NCBI GenBank assembly: GCA_965276835.1
Contig: OZ255631.1
Coordinates: 1,922,001-1,986,000, forward strand
Length of the DNA: 64,000 nt
From: BOG-932 sp965276835
Lineage (GTDB): Bacteria; Pseudomonadota; Alphaproteobacteria; BOG-932; Roseiterribacteraceae
Direction: 5' to 3'
Shown here: piece by piece, positions 45,516 to 53,880 of the stretch
How positions within the stretch are numbered: position 1 is the first letter of the stretch
How the letters are laid out: each line of letters begins with the position of its first letter
Program-made: the position numbers and the translations under genes
The notes under the pieces: generated by a model
Seen by the model: only the letters and a program-made list of their open reading frames with translations
Databases searched by the model: none
What the model was told of the DNA's origin: nothing

Positions 45516-45545
45516 CGAATGGTTCACGCTCGCATGAACCATTCG
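45516..45545. promoter_or_regulatory. perfect 11-base inverted repeat, probable operator
   Basis: CGAATGGTTCA (45516-45526) and TGAACCATTCG (45535-45545) with an 8-base spacer, between the MFS gene and the regulator. A second inverted repeat GACTGCC/GGCAGTC lies at 45552-45558 and 45570-45576, near the regulator start. Confidence 0.75.
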
Positions 45546-45597
45546 GCCTTGGACTGCCTTATTGTGCACGGCAGTCATGAATTGAGAGAGGTGCGTC

Positions 45598-46311
45598 ATG
45601 GACGCCAACGTCGCCACCCCCGCCGCCCTGATCGCCGACCCGGCGCGCGCCGCCATGCTGATGGCGCTGTTCGACGGGCGGGCGCAGCCGGCCAGCACGC
45701 TGGCCTATATTGCCGGCATCTCGCCGCAGGCAGCCAGCAATCATCTGGCCAAACTGCTGGACGGCGGCATGGTGGCGGTCGAAAGCGAAGGACGCCACCG
45801 CTATTACCGCCTCGCCAAGCCGGAGATCGCAGCGGCGCTGGAAGCCTTGGCCTGCGTCGCGGCGCCAATCCGGACGTTGGAGCCACCTTTGTCCCGTGAA
45901 GCCAAGAGGCTGCGCGATGCCAGAAGTTGTTACGACCATCTGGCCGGACGGCTGGGCGTCGCGATCACAGAGGCGCTGTTGGAGCGTGGTTTCCTGTCCG
46001 CCGACGATAACAGCAAGCGCTTTAACGTCAGCCCCACCGGGGATGCCTGGTTCGCCGAATTCGGTCTGGATGTCGACGGCATAAAACCCGGCAAGCATGG
46101 CATTGGCCGCCGCTGCCTCGATTGGACGGAACGCCGTCACCATCTGGCCGGCCCGCTCGGCGCGCGGTTGCTGGAGAGACTGTTGGAATTGGGTTGGGTG
46201 CGCCGGAAGGGCGTCGGCCGCAACCTGGAGATTACCGAAAGCGGCCGGTACGCGCTGAAGGACCGACTTGGCATCGATCTTAGTACCGAGACGACGAGTA
46301 AGGCGGCCTAA
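45598..46311 (+). CDS. winged-helix ArsR-type transcriptional regulator
   Basis: 237 residues. DNA-binding region DPARAAMLMALFDGRAQPASTLAYIAG...SNHLAKLLDGGMVAVESEGRHRYYRL in the first 85 residues is ArsR-like; the C-terminal 140 residues are an extension that includes a second winged-helix-like stretch. Probable repressor of the divergent MFS gene. Several family members act on drug pumps. Confidence 0.85.
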   Translation: MDANVATPAALIADPARAAMLMALFDGRAQPASTLAYIAGISPQAASNHLAKLLDGGMVAVESEGRHRYYRLAKPEIAAALEALACVAAPIRTLEPPLSREAKRLRDARSCYDHLAGRLGVAITEALLERGFLSADDNSKRFNVSPTGDAWFAEFGLDVDGIKPGKHGIGRRCLDWTERRHHLAGPLGARLLERLLELGWVRRKGVGRNLEITESGRYALKDRLGIDLSTETTSKAA

Positions 46312-46388
46312 CCTCTGCCCTCGTGCGCTTTTCTGGCGACAAGCACGTCCAAAAAAGCAAATACTCCCCAACGATAAAATTGGGAAGC

Positions 46389-46883
46389 GTGAGATCGATC
46401 TTGAGAAGACACTCGGTTGCGATGATCTCGATGCTGCTCACTATCGTGGTGGCTTCGATTGTGCCTGCGGCTGCGGCTCGAGCAGATATCGCTCATTTAT
46501 ATATGATGCATGCGTGCAATCCGTCCCAAAAGACAGCTCGAGTTTGGATGATCAATGTTTTCGAGGGAGAGGAAACGCCTCCTGACGAGGCTATCTCTCT
46601 GGATAAACTTCCTCAGAACAATGAGAAGGGGCCGCCGTTTCCGATCTGTAATTTTGAGGGGAAAATCGAAATTTCAGTGAAGGCGACTTTTAATAACGAC
46701 CATCCAAGAAACGATGGGTTTTTCTTGTATATAAACGACAAACCAACTCAATATACGTTTCAATATTCTGCTGAATTCTCTTACGATGAGGAGAATTATG
46801 TCTCAGCAAAATTTTGCCAGCCAAATCCAGGCCCTGACACGCTCTTTTGTGATCTCAAGCGATTTGCTGTTCTGGCTCGATAG
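46389..46883 (+). CDS. exported protein of unknown function, AT-rich gene
   Basis: 164 residues if GTG at 46389 is used (GGGAAG upstream, n-region MRSILRRH, hydrophobic SMLLTIVVASIVPAAAARA). Starts at 46323 or 46422 are also possible. The mature part has four Cys and many aromatic residues (YTFQYSAEFSYDEENY). Base composition is visibly more AT-rich than neighbouring genes, suggesting recent acquisition. No family recognised. Confidence 0.6.
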   Translation: MRSILRRHSVAMISMLLTIVVASIVPAAAARADIAHLYMMHACNPSQKTARVWMINVFEGEETPPDEAISLDKLPQNNEKGPPFPICNFEGKIEISVKATFNNDHPRNDGFFLYINDKPTQYTFQYSAEFSYDEENYVSAKFCQPNPGPDTLFCDLKRFAVLAR

Positions 46884-46982
46884 ACGTGCGTCTAAACTGA
46901 GAATTAAGGTTGAGAATTAGGTGACAGTTTACTTTTATCGCCGGTGCGCTTCAGCTCTCTGAGCACTTCTACAGGGCCATGT

Positions 46983-47248
46983 TCATTTGGCATCGTGGCG
47001 CCAGCCAGCCGCAGCGTACTTTGCATCGAAGCGGGCCGCTACGTCATCGAGATCATGAACGCGGGCAGCATCGGCGTCGGCGATACCACGCGCGATGGCT
47101 GCGTCGAGCGCAGCCAAGCGCACTCCGTGTTCATGGATCAACTGGACGCCTTCGCGGAGAATCTCGCTCCGCGAATTGTCGCGGCCGCCTTTCACAAGCT
47201 TTGAGGCCACGGTTCACACTGGGTGCTGAGATCGACGCTGTCGATCAT
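46983..47248 (-). pseudogene. ParD-like antitoxin, frameshifted
   Basis: ATG at 47248 with GAGAGG upstream reads MIDSVDLSTQCE, and then the frame is lost. From 47210 another frame continues VASKLVKGGRDNSRSEILRE and on to a ParD C-terminus (RLAALDAAIARGIADADAAR...DVAARFDAKYAA). A one-base deletion at about 47211-47213 explains the break, and the parts then align residue for residue with ParD antitoxins. No ParE toxin follows before 46884, so the locus looks dead. An 86-codon + strand ORF over it is a shadow. Confidence 0.7.
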
Positions 47249-47300
47249 GGGATACCTCTCTAGATCTGAAAATATCATTTTCACGATGCCAAGTCTTGTC

Positions 47301-47966
47301 TCACCCGATCCGCATCGACAGCTCGACGTCTTCAGCGAACGGAACCGACAGGTAGCCCTGGGCCGGAGAGCGGACCTTCGCCAGATACTCCTGGCTCCAA
47401 TCGGCATTGTCGGCAAGGATCAGCGCGCCCGGCCGCAGATGCGGCTCCAATAGCGCCAGTATCTCAGGATAAAGGCCCTTGGCCCCGTCCAGCAGCACCA
47501 GATCGACCTGCTCCGGCAGGTCGCGCGCCAGCGTTTCCAGCGCGTCGCCCTCGCGGAATTCGACCAGGTCGGCGAGACCGGCCTCGGCGATGTGGCCTCT
47601 GGCGCGTTCGGCCTTCGAAGGCTCGAACTCGCTGGTGATGATGCGCCCGCCGCCATTGTCGCGGAGCGCGGCAGCCAGGTGCAGTGTGGAGATGCCGAAC
47701 GACGTGCCGAACTCGACGATGCTGCGCGCATCCATTGTGCGCGCCAGCATGTACAGCAAGGCGCCGGTCTGGCGCGACACGGCCAAGGGCGCGTCCTTCA
47801 TGTTCATATACATCGTCCGATAGTCGGTCTTGCTCGACATCATGGCGGTGCGCTGCTCCACGGGGATCTGGGCCATACGTTCGTGAAGCGCCGCCCGCGA
47901 TTCCTCATCGGCGGCGAACAACCGGTCGAGCAGGCGGGAGACCGGTGCGGTGGCGAGTGTGTTCAT
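47301..47966 (-). CDS. class I SAM-dependent O-methyltransferase
   Basis: 221 residues. SAM motif IVEFGTSFGISTLHLAAAL, IITSEFEP and LVLLDGAKGLYPEILALLEPHLRPGALILADNADWS fit the O-methyltransferase 3 / CCoAMT-like family. Divergent from a TetR gene, separated by 93 bases with a perfect palindrome. Substrate unknown. Confidence 0.85.
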   Translation of the reverse strand: MNTLATAPVSRLLDRLFAADEESRAALHERMAQIPVEQRTAMMSSKTDYRTMYMNMKDAPLAVSRQTGALLYMLARTMDARSIVEFGTSFGISTLHLAAALRDNGGGRIITSEFEPSKAERARGHIAEAGLADLVEFREGDALETLARDLPEQVDLVLLDGAKGLYPEILALLEPHLRPGALILADNADWSQEYLAKVRSPAQGYLSVPFAEDVELSMRIG

Positions 47967-48014
47967 CGGAAAATTCCGTTGCTTGAGAGCGCGATCTTGC
48001 GCCTCTTAAAAATA

Positions 48015-48028
48015 CGAATAATTATTCG
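48015..48028. promoter_or_regulatory. perfect 14-base palindrome, probable TetR operator
   Basis: CGAATAATTATTCG, with arms meeting without spacer, lies midway between the methyltransferase start (47966) and the tetR start (48060). Confidence 0.75.
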
Positions 48029-48059
48029 CGTTTCCTAATCGCATTCTGGAGGGCACCTG

Positions 48060-48686
48060 ATGGCTGGCCACTCAACCCCGCGGATTTCCTCACGAAAACA
48101 GCCGAAACAGGCCCGCTCCACACAGCTGGTTTCGGACATTCTGACGGCTGCCGCTCAGGTTTTGGCGCGCGACGGGGCGCACCGTTTCACCACGGCGCGA
48201 GTGGCTGAGAAAGCGGGCGTTAGTGTCGGTTCGCTCTACCAGTATTTCCCGAACAAGGAGGCGATCCTCTTCCGCCTGCAGTTCGATGAGTGGCAGCAGA
48301 CCACCGGCCTGATCCAAGGCATCCTGACCGACACATCGCTGGCGCCCATGGACCGGGTGCGCAAGGTGATCCGCGAGTTCTTCCGCACCGAATGCGAGGA
48401 GGCCGAGGTGCGCACCGCGCTGGGCGACGCCCAGCCTTTCTACCGCGATGCCCCGGAATCGACCGAGCATCGGCGGGCCGGCCGGATGACGATGATGACC
48501 TTCCTGGAAGAGGCGATCCCGGCAGCGTCGGAGAGTGAGCGCGCGATGGCAGCCGACATCATCGCCATGACGATGAGCGCTGTGGGCGAGAATATCTCGG
48601 CCGAGGGAAGGCCGATGGCGGAGGTTGATGGCTATGCGTCCGCCGTCAGCGACATGCTGTGCGCCTATCTGGAGGGCCTGGGATAG
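48060..48686 (+). CDS. TetR family transcriptional regulator
   Basis: 208 residues. Helix-turn-helix FTTARVAEKAGVSVGSLYQYFPNKEAILF near residues 42-70. Good ribosome binding site CTGGAGGGCACCTG. Likely controls the divergent methyltransferase and itself. Confidence 0.9.
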   Translation: MAGHSTPRISSRKQPKQARSTQLVSDILTAAAQVLARDGAHRFTTARVAEKAGVSVGSLYQYFPNKEAILFRLQFDEWQQTTGLIQGILTDTSLAPMDRVRKVIREFFRTECEEAEVRTALGDAQPFYRDAPESTEHRRAGRMTMMTFLEEAIPAASESERAMAADIIAMTMSAVGENISAEGRPMAEVDGYASAVSDMLCAYLEGLG

Positions 48687-48767
48687 GACGCGTCAACGGC
48701 TTCCGTAGGCGCCGTGGCGGTGAAACCTCTGCGCCTATCTGAAAAGCATGGCTTAGGGCGGAAAGGC

Positions 48768-49622
48768 TCAAAGTCCTTTGGAACGATTGACGAATCGCCC
48801 TTCGCGGGGAGACCAGGGCCAGCCGCCACCGGCCTTTGTGCCGCCATCGACCGGCACGTTGTGGCCTGTCACATAAGCCGACATATCCGATGCCAGGAAC
48901 AGGGCAACACGGGCCTGGTCCTCGGGCCAGCCGAGCCGGCCAACCGGCGCCCAGGACTCCCACAAATGCTCATGATCCTCCGAGCCCGTCAGATAGTCGA
49001 CTTGCGGGGTCTGCGTTAGATCCGGCCCGATGCCATTTACGCGAATTCCTTGCCGCCCGAGATTCACAGCGAGGTCGGTGGTGAATTTGGCGGCAGCGGC
49101 TTTCATGGCGCCGTAGATCGGATCGCCCGGGTAACCGCGCATGCCCTCAACGGAATGAACATTGACGATCGCGCCGCCCCCGCCCGTGATCATGTTGTCG
49201 ATGAAGGCATGTGTAACGGCCACGATATGCAAGAAGTTCTTGCGATACATCGTGTCCCACGACTGCGCGTTTGATTCGACGAAGCGAACCAGGGGCCGGT
49301 AATCGCCGAAGTTGTTCACCAGGATGTCGAGGTGGGCGTGTCGGCTCAGCACCGCATCTTTCAAGCTTGCAACGCCGTCATCGGCGGTCACGTCCACCAC
49401 GTGAGCGAACGCCGATCCGCCTTCTGCCTCGATATCCGCTACAGCCTGCTTCGCACGATCGGGATCGAGTTCGGCGATTTCCACATGCGCGCCATGGCGC
49501 GCGAACAGACGAGAGATTGCCCCACCGATTCCCGCGCCCCCGCCGGTCACGAGCGCAACTTTATTCGAGAGCAGGCGGTTCCAGTCCTGAATCGGCGGAA
49601 CACGGTCTGGGCTCTGGGTCAT
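48768..49622 (-). CDS. short-chain dehydrogenase/reductase
   Basis: 284 residues from ATG at 49622 (TTG at 49631 less likely). Motifs: VTGGGAGIGGAISRLFARHG, NNFGD in place of the usual NNAG, VNVHSVEG with the catalytic Ser and YGAMKAA with Tyr and Lys, then VNGIGPDLTQTPQ. C-terminal YVTGHNVPVDGG is standard. Substrate unknown. Confidence 0.88.
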   Translation of the reverse strand: MTQSPDRVPPIQDWNRLLSNKVALVTGGGAGIGGAISRLFARHGAHVEIAELDPDRAKQAVADIEAEGGSAFAHVVDVTADDGVASLKDAVLSRHAHLDILVNNFGDYRPLVRFVESNAQSWDTMYRKNFLHIVAVTHAFIDNMITGGGGAIVNVHSVEGMRGYPGDPIYGAMKAAAAKFTTDLAVNLGRQGIRVNGIGPDLTQTPQVDYLTGSEDHEHLWESWAPVGRLGWPEDQARVALFLASDMSAYVTGHNVPVDGGTKAGGGWPWSPREGRFVNRSKGL

Positions 49623-49787
49623 TGTCTGCAAGCCTTTCGTAAATCTCTTGCAGTTTCATCGCGTAATGTCCGATGCCGCAAGGGTGGAATCGTGGCGGTA
49701 GGTCAAACCTGTTCACGGTTTCTAGCATGCCACCGGCGAAATTCCTCCGCCACATCTGTTCTAAACAAAGGCACGATCAGATTTTTC

Positions 49788-49812
49788 TTGACATTTTGTT
49801 CTTTTTATGTTC
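49788..49812 (+). promoter_or_regulatory. LexA-like box with upstream TTGACA
   Basis: GTTC at 49798-49801 and GTTC at 49809-49812 are spaced by 7 bases, the alphaproteobacterial SOS box GTTC-N7-GTTC. TTGACA at 49788-49793 could be the -35 element. It ends 10 bases before the ATG at 49823. Such an 8-base pattern is expected once or twice by chance in a window this size, so position is the main support. Confidence 0.5.
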
Positions 49813-49822
49813 TCTTCCGCGC

Positions 49823-50590
49823 ATGTCTCTGAACCGCCCCTTCCCACCCCATCCGACTGCGGCCAACGCGCCGCATGGGGAAACTGCGCCCGCGCGCGAC
49901 CGGCAAGACCGGTGGGATGAAAGCGAGGAAGAGGACGAGACCGTCCCGGACATGCGCGACGCCGATGTCGCGCAGCTTGAGGACTTGCAGGCCATGGCGA
50001 TGACCTTCGCCAAATGGCTGCACGGTCAAGGCGCGCAGCAGATGGAGAACGGCGGCGACAAGGCCGCAGGCGAAATCCGCCAGCTCTCCCACAGTTTCAA
50101 CCGTGCTGCCCGCGCCGTGCGCCAGATCGTCGTCCTGAAACACGAAGTCGCCGAACTGCGCCCGCTGCCCGGTTCCCGTCCGGCCCCCCCGGCCAACCAG
50201 AACGTCAGACCAGGCAACGGCAACCCACGGCACGACCGTTATTTTCAGCGTCAGCGGGACCGGTCGGACCTCAACGATTATACCGATGAAGAGCGCCACG
50301 CGGCGGAGATCGAAGCGAACGCGTGGCTGGAGAAAATTCTGGCCGCGCTGCAGGTCGATATCGAAGCCGCCGGTCCGGAAGTGGTGGCCCATGCGGCCCG
50401 GGAATCGATTGCTGTCAGACTGTCGACTATCGCCGCCCGCATTCCGCACCCCAAGCTCGATGCCTGCCTGGCCGAAATCGAAATGCGGAAATTGTGGAAC
50501 ATTTTCGCCCCGAAATATGCCCGGAACCGCGCTCACGGTCCGCCGCCAATCGGCGGCTGGCCGGATGACGCGAAAGCCCCCACCCAATAG
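49823..50590 (+). CDS. hypothetical protein, possibly SOS-controlled
   Basis: 255 residues from ATG at 49823; the frame is open upstream but that part lies across the promoter-like sequence. N-terminus is Pro/Arg/Asp/Glu rich (DRWDESEEEDETVPD), then a helix (DVAQLEDLQAMAMTFAKWLHGQ), a Pro/Arg linker and a second helical region (DYTDEERHAAEIEANAWLEKILAAL). No Shine-Dalgarno sequence is seen, so the mRNA could be leaderless. No family recognised. Confidence 0.65.
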   Translation: MSLNRPFPPHPTAANAPHGETAPARDRQDRWDESEEEDETVPDMRDADVAQLEDLQAMAMTFAKWLHGQGAQQMENGGDKAAGEIRQLSHSFNRAARAVRQIVVLKHEVAELRPLPGSRPAPPANQNVRPGNGNPRHDRYFQRQRDRSDLNDYTDEERHAAEIEANAWLEKILAALQVDIEAAGPEVVAHAARESIAVRLSTIAARIPHPKLDACLAEIEMRKLWNIFAPKYARNRAHGPPPIGGWPDDAKAPTQ

Positions 50591-50595
50591 CCTCG

Positions 50596-50612
50596 CCTCC
50601 CCGTCGGGGAGG
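50596..50612 (+). terminator. short hairpin after the hypothetical gene
   Basis: CCTCCCC-GTC-GGGGAGG is a strong stem six bases after the stop at 50590, without a U tract. Confidence 0.4.
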
Positions 50613-50743
50613 TCGCTGGCGCTTGCGCTGGACGCACGCCAGACTTTCACGCCTGTCCTGGACTCTGAGGTCCCCCGTCACTAGCTTCCATGGCAGCGGA
50701 AAACCGCGAAACCCCGAGTCCCGTAAGCCCGGAACAACCGCCG

Positions 50744-51409
50744 ATGCAATCCGCGATTATCGTCTTTCCCGGATCGAACCGCGAGCGCGACGCGGCAGCC
50801 GCGCTGAAGCGCGCGACCGGCCAGGAACCGCTGCATATCTGGCACCGTGAGAGCGACTTTCCTAAGGTCGATTTCATCCTGCTGCCCGGCGGATTTTCCT
50901 ATGGCGACTATCTGCGCTGCGGCGCGATGGCGGCGCAGTCGCCGATCATGCGCGAGGTCAAGGCGCGGGCCGCCAAGGGCGTGCCGATTCTGGGCATCTG
51001 CAACGGCTTCCAGATTTTGGTCGAAACCGGCCTGCTGCCCGGTGCGCTTCTGCGCAATGCCAGCCTGAAATTCATCTGCAAGCGGGTGCGGCTGACTGTC
51101 GAGAAGACCGACACGATCTTCACCAACAAATACGCCAAGGGCGACATCATCACCGTGCCGGTGGCGCATGGCGACGGCAATTATGTTGCCGATGCCGAGA
51201 CGCTGAAGCGGGTCGAGGGCGAGGGCCAGGTTGCTTTCCGCTATACCGACCCGGTCAACGGCTCGATGAACGACATCGCCGGCATCACCGACCCAACTGG
51301 CAAGATATTGGGGCTGATGCCGCATCCGGAGGATGCGACCGACGCCGCCCATGGCGGGTTGGACGGGGTGAACATGTTCGCGGGCATCGCGGAGGCTTTG
51401 GCGGCATGA
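50744..51409 (+). CDS. purQ: phosphoribosylformylglycinamidine synthase subunit PurQ
   Basis: Glutaminase subunit of FGAM synthase. 221 residues from ATG at 50744 (MQSAIIVFPGSNRERD); an earlier ATG at 50690 would add 18 residues without family support. Catalytic Cys in PILGICNGFQIL, and the His-Glu pair in GLMPHPEDATD. The stop overlaps purL by 4 bases. Confidence 0.94.
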   Translation: MQSAIIVFPGSNRERDAAAALKRATGQEPLHIWHRESDFPKVDFILLPGGFSYGDYLRCGAMAAQSPIMREVKARAAKGVPILGICNGFQILVETGLLPGALLRNASLKFICKRVRLTVEKTDTIFTNKYAKGDIITVPVAHGDGNYVADAETLKRVEGEGQVAFRYTDPVNGSMNDIAGITDPTGKILGLMPHPEDATDAAHGGLDGVNMFAGIAEALAA

Positions 51410-53628
51410 GCACGGCAACCGCACAGCAGGTCGATAAGGACAAGGGCGTCGCGTTGGCCAAGGAACACGGCCTCTCGCCCAGCGAATACGAACGCCTGCT
51501 CGCCATTGTCGGCCGCGCGCCGACGCTGACCGAAATCGGCATCTTCGGCGCGATGTGGTCTGAGCATTGCTCCTATAAATCGTCGAAGAACTGGCTGCGC
51601 AAGCTGCCGGTAACCGGACCCCAGGTCATCTGCGGGCCGGGCGAAAACGCCGGCGTGGTCGATATCGGCCAAGGCCAGGCGCTGGTCTTCAAGATGGAGA
51701 GCCATAACCACCCGTCGTATATCGAGCCCTATCAGGGCGCGGCGACGGGCGTCGGCGGCATCATGCGCGACGTGTTCACCATGGGCGCGCGGCCGATCGC
51801 CAACATGAACGCGCTGCGCTTCGGCGATCCAAGCCACCCCAAGACCCGTCATCTGGTGGCGGGCGTGGTGGCCGGCATCGGCGATTACGGCAACTGCATG
51901 GGCGTGCCGACCGTGGGCGGGGAAACCAATTTCCACCGCGCCTATAACGGCAACATCCTGGTCAATGCGATGACCGTCGGACTGGCCGATTCCAGCAAGA
52001 TTTTCTATTCGGCCGCCGCCGGCATCGGCAATTCGGTGGTCTATGTCGGCTCCAAGACCGGCCGCGACGGCATCAAGGGCGCGGTCATGGCGTCCGACGT
52101 GTTCACCGAGGACAGCCAGGCGAAGCGCCCGACCGTGCAGGTCGGCGACCCCTTCGCCGAAAAGCTGCTGCTCGAAGCCTGCCTCGAGTTGATGGCGACC
52201 GACGCCATCGTCGCGATCCAGGATATGGGCGCCGCCGGCATGACCTCGTCCTCCATCGAAATGGCGGCCAAGGGCAAGCTGGGCATCGAGATCGACCTTG
52301 ATAAGGTGCCGCAGCGCGAAGAAGGCATGTCCGCCTATGAGATCATGCTGTCCGAAAGCCAGGAGCGGATGGTCATCATCCTGAAGCCGGGCCGAGAAGG
52401 CGACGCGGCGGCGATCTTCAAGAAATGGGAACTGGATTTCGCGGTCATCGGCCGCCTGACCGACAGCGGCCGGCTGGTGCTGACCCGCCACGGGTTGGTC
52501 GAAGCTGACCTGCCGGTGCTGCCGCTGGTCGATGAGGCGCCGCGTTATGACCGGCCGACCGAACCGACACCGGCGCCGGACAAGGTGGTCGCGGCGAACT
52601 ATCCCCTGCCGGGCCCGGTTCTGCCGGTCCTGAAGACTTTGGTGTCCTGTCCCGATCTGGCCTCGCGCCGCTGGATCGCCGAGCAATATGACAGCCTGGT
52701 ACGCGGCGACACGCTGGCCGGCCCGGGCCAAGCGGATGCGGCGATCGTGCGCCTGCCCGATAATAACGGCGAGATCACCAACCGCGCCATCGCCATCACC
52801 ACCGACTGCACCCCGCGCTATGTGCTGGCCGACCCGAAGATGGGCGGACGGCAGGCGGTGGCCGAGGCTTGGCGCAACCTGACCGCGACCGGCGCGCTGC
52901 CCATCGCCGTCACCGACAATATGAATTTCGGCAGCCCGGAAATCCCGCGCATCATGGGCCAGTTCGCCTATGCCATCGAAGGCATGGCCGAGGCTTGCCT
53001 GGCACTCGACTTCCCGGTCGTGTCCGGCAATGTCAGCCTCTATAATGCTACCGGCAACGAGCCGATCCTGCCGACCCCGGCGATCGGCGCGGTTGGATTG
53101 ATCGACGATGTGTCCAAGACCGCGAAGCTTGCCTTCCCGGCCGACGGCCTGACGATTCTGCTGGTCGGCGAGACCAAGGGCGAGGTTGGCCAATCGCTGT
53201 ATCTACGTGAGATTCACAATGCGGAAACCGGCGCACCACCCGACGTTGACCTGAAGGTCGAGCGCCGCAACGGCGACTTCGTGCGCGGCCTGATCGGCGA
53301 TGGCGCGGTTGCCGCTTGCCATGACCTGTCGGACGGCGGGTTGCTGGTCGCGCTGGCCGAGATGGCGATGGCCGGCGGCATCGGCGCAACGCTGGACCTG
53401 CCGCTGGATGCCGGCCTCCTGTTCGGTGAGGACCAGGCGCGCTATATTATCGTGACCGCGTCGCCCGAAACCGTCGAAACGCGTGCCGGCACAGCGAACG
53501 TGCCCGTGCAGCGGGTTGGCACCACCGGCGGCGGCGAGCTGTCGATCGCCGGCGAGACCATCGCGGTCAAGGCGCTGAAGACGGCGCACGAGGATTGGCT
53601 GCCGGCCTATATGGCCGGCAAAGACTGA
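51406..53628 (+). CDS. purL: phosphoribosylformylglycinamidine synthase subunit PurL
   Basis: 740-residue ATP-dependent subunit that makes FGAM. Small-type PurL: ERLLAIVGRAPTLTEIGIFGAMWSEHCSYKSS, KMESHNHPS, QDMGAAGMTSSSIEMA, and the second-half motifs TDNMNFGSP and CHDLSDGGLLVALAEMA. It works with PurQ next door and PurS at 27.1 kb. Confidence 0.97.
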   Translation: MSTATAQQVDKDKGVALAKEHGLSPSEYERLLAIVGRAPTLTEIGIFGAMWSEHCSYKSSKNWLRKLPVTGPQVICGPGENAGVVDIGQGQALVFKMESHNHPSYIEPYQGAATGVGGIMRDVFTMGARPIANMNALRFGDPSHPKTRHLVAGVVAGIGDYGNCMGVPTVGGETNFHRAYNGNILVNAMTVGLADSSKIFYSAAAGIGNSVVYVGSKTGRDGIKGAVMASDVFTEDSQAKRPTVQVGDPFAEKLLLEACLELMATDAIVAIQDMGAAGMTSSSIEMAAKGKLGIEIDLDKVPQREEGMSAYEIMLSESQERMVIILKPGREGDAAAIFKKWELDFAVIGRLTDSGRLVLTRHGLVEADLPVLPLVDEAPRYDRPTEPTPAPDKVVAANYPLPGPVLPVLKTLVSCPDLASRRWIAEQYDSLVRGDTLAGPGQADAAIVRLPDNNGEITNRAIAITTDCTPRYVLADPKMGGRQAVAEAWRNLTATGALPIAVTDNMNFGSPEIPRIMGQFAYAIEGMAEACLALDFPVVSGNVSLYNATGNEPILPTPAIGAVGLIDDVSKTAKLAFPADGLTILLVGETKGEVGQSLYLREIHNAETGAPPDVDLKVERRNGDFVRGLIGDGAVAACHDLSDGGLLVALAEMAMAGGIGATLDLPLDAGLLFGEDQARYIIVTASPETVETRAGTANVPVQRVGTTGGGELSIAGETIAVKALKTAHEDWLPAYMAGKD

Positions 53629-53639
53629 AAGACACCGTC

Positions 53640-53870
53640 ATGGCAATGGACCAGCAAGCGATCGAACAGATGATCAAAGAGGCGTTGCCCGATGCGACCG
53701 TTCGCATCGACGACCTGAGGGGTGACGGCGACCACTATGCTGCCTATGTAGTGTCTTCGGCATTCAAGGGCCTGTCCCGCATTCAGCAGCACCAGCTTGT
53801 CTACAAGGCGCTGCAGGGGCGGATGGGCAACGAGTTACACGCGCTGGCGCTGCAGACCGCCGCGGAATAG
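53640..53870 (+). CDS. BolA/IbaG family protein
   Basis: 76 residues from ATG at 53640; the open frame upstream lies in purL. The signature SSAFKGLSRIQQHQLVYKAL with the conserved His is present. BolA proteins form [2Fe-2S] complexes with monothiol glutaredoxins, and the glutaredoxin gene follows after 10 bases. Confidence 0.93.
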   Translation: MAMDQQAIEQMIKEALPDATVRIDDLRGDGDHYAAYVVSSAFKGLSRIQQHQLVYKALQGRMGNELHALALQTAAE

Positions 53871-53880
53871 GAGAGAGACG

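Noticed and set aside
46944..47204. 86-codon + strand ORF
   Set aside because: Antisense to the ParD-like pseudogene, whose translation matches a family while this one does not.
51241..53193. 650-codon open frame on the - strand
   Set aside because: It is antisense to purL, which has clear family motifs throughout; the long frame is a product of high GC and codon bias.
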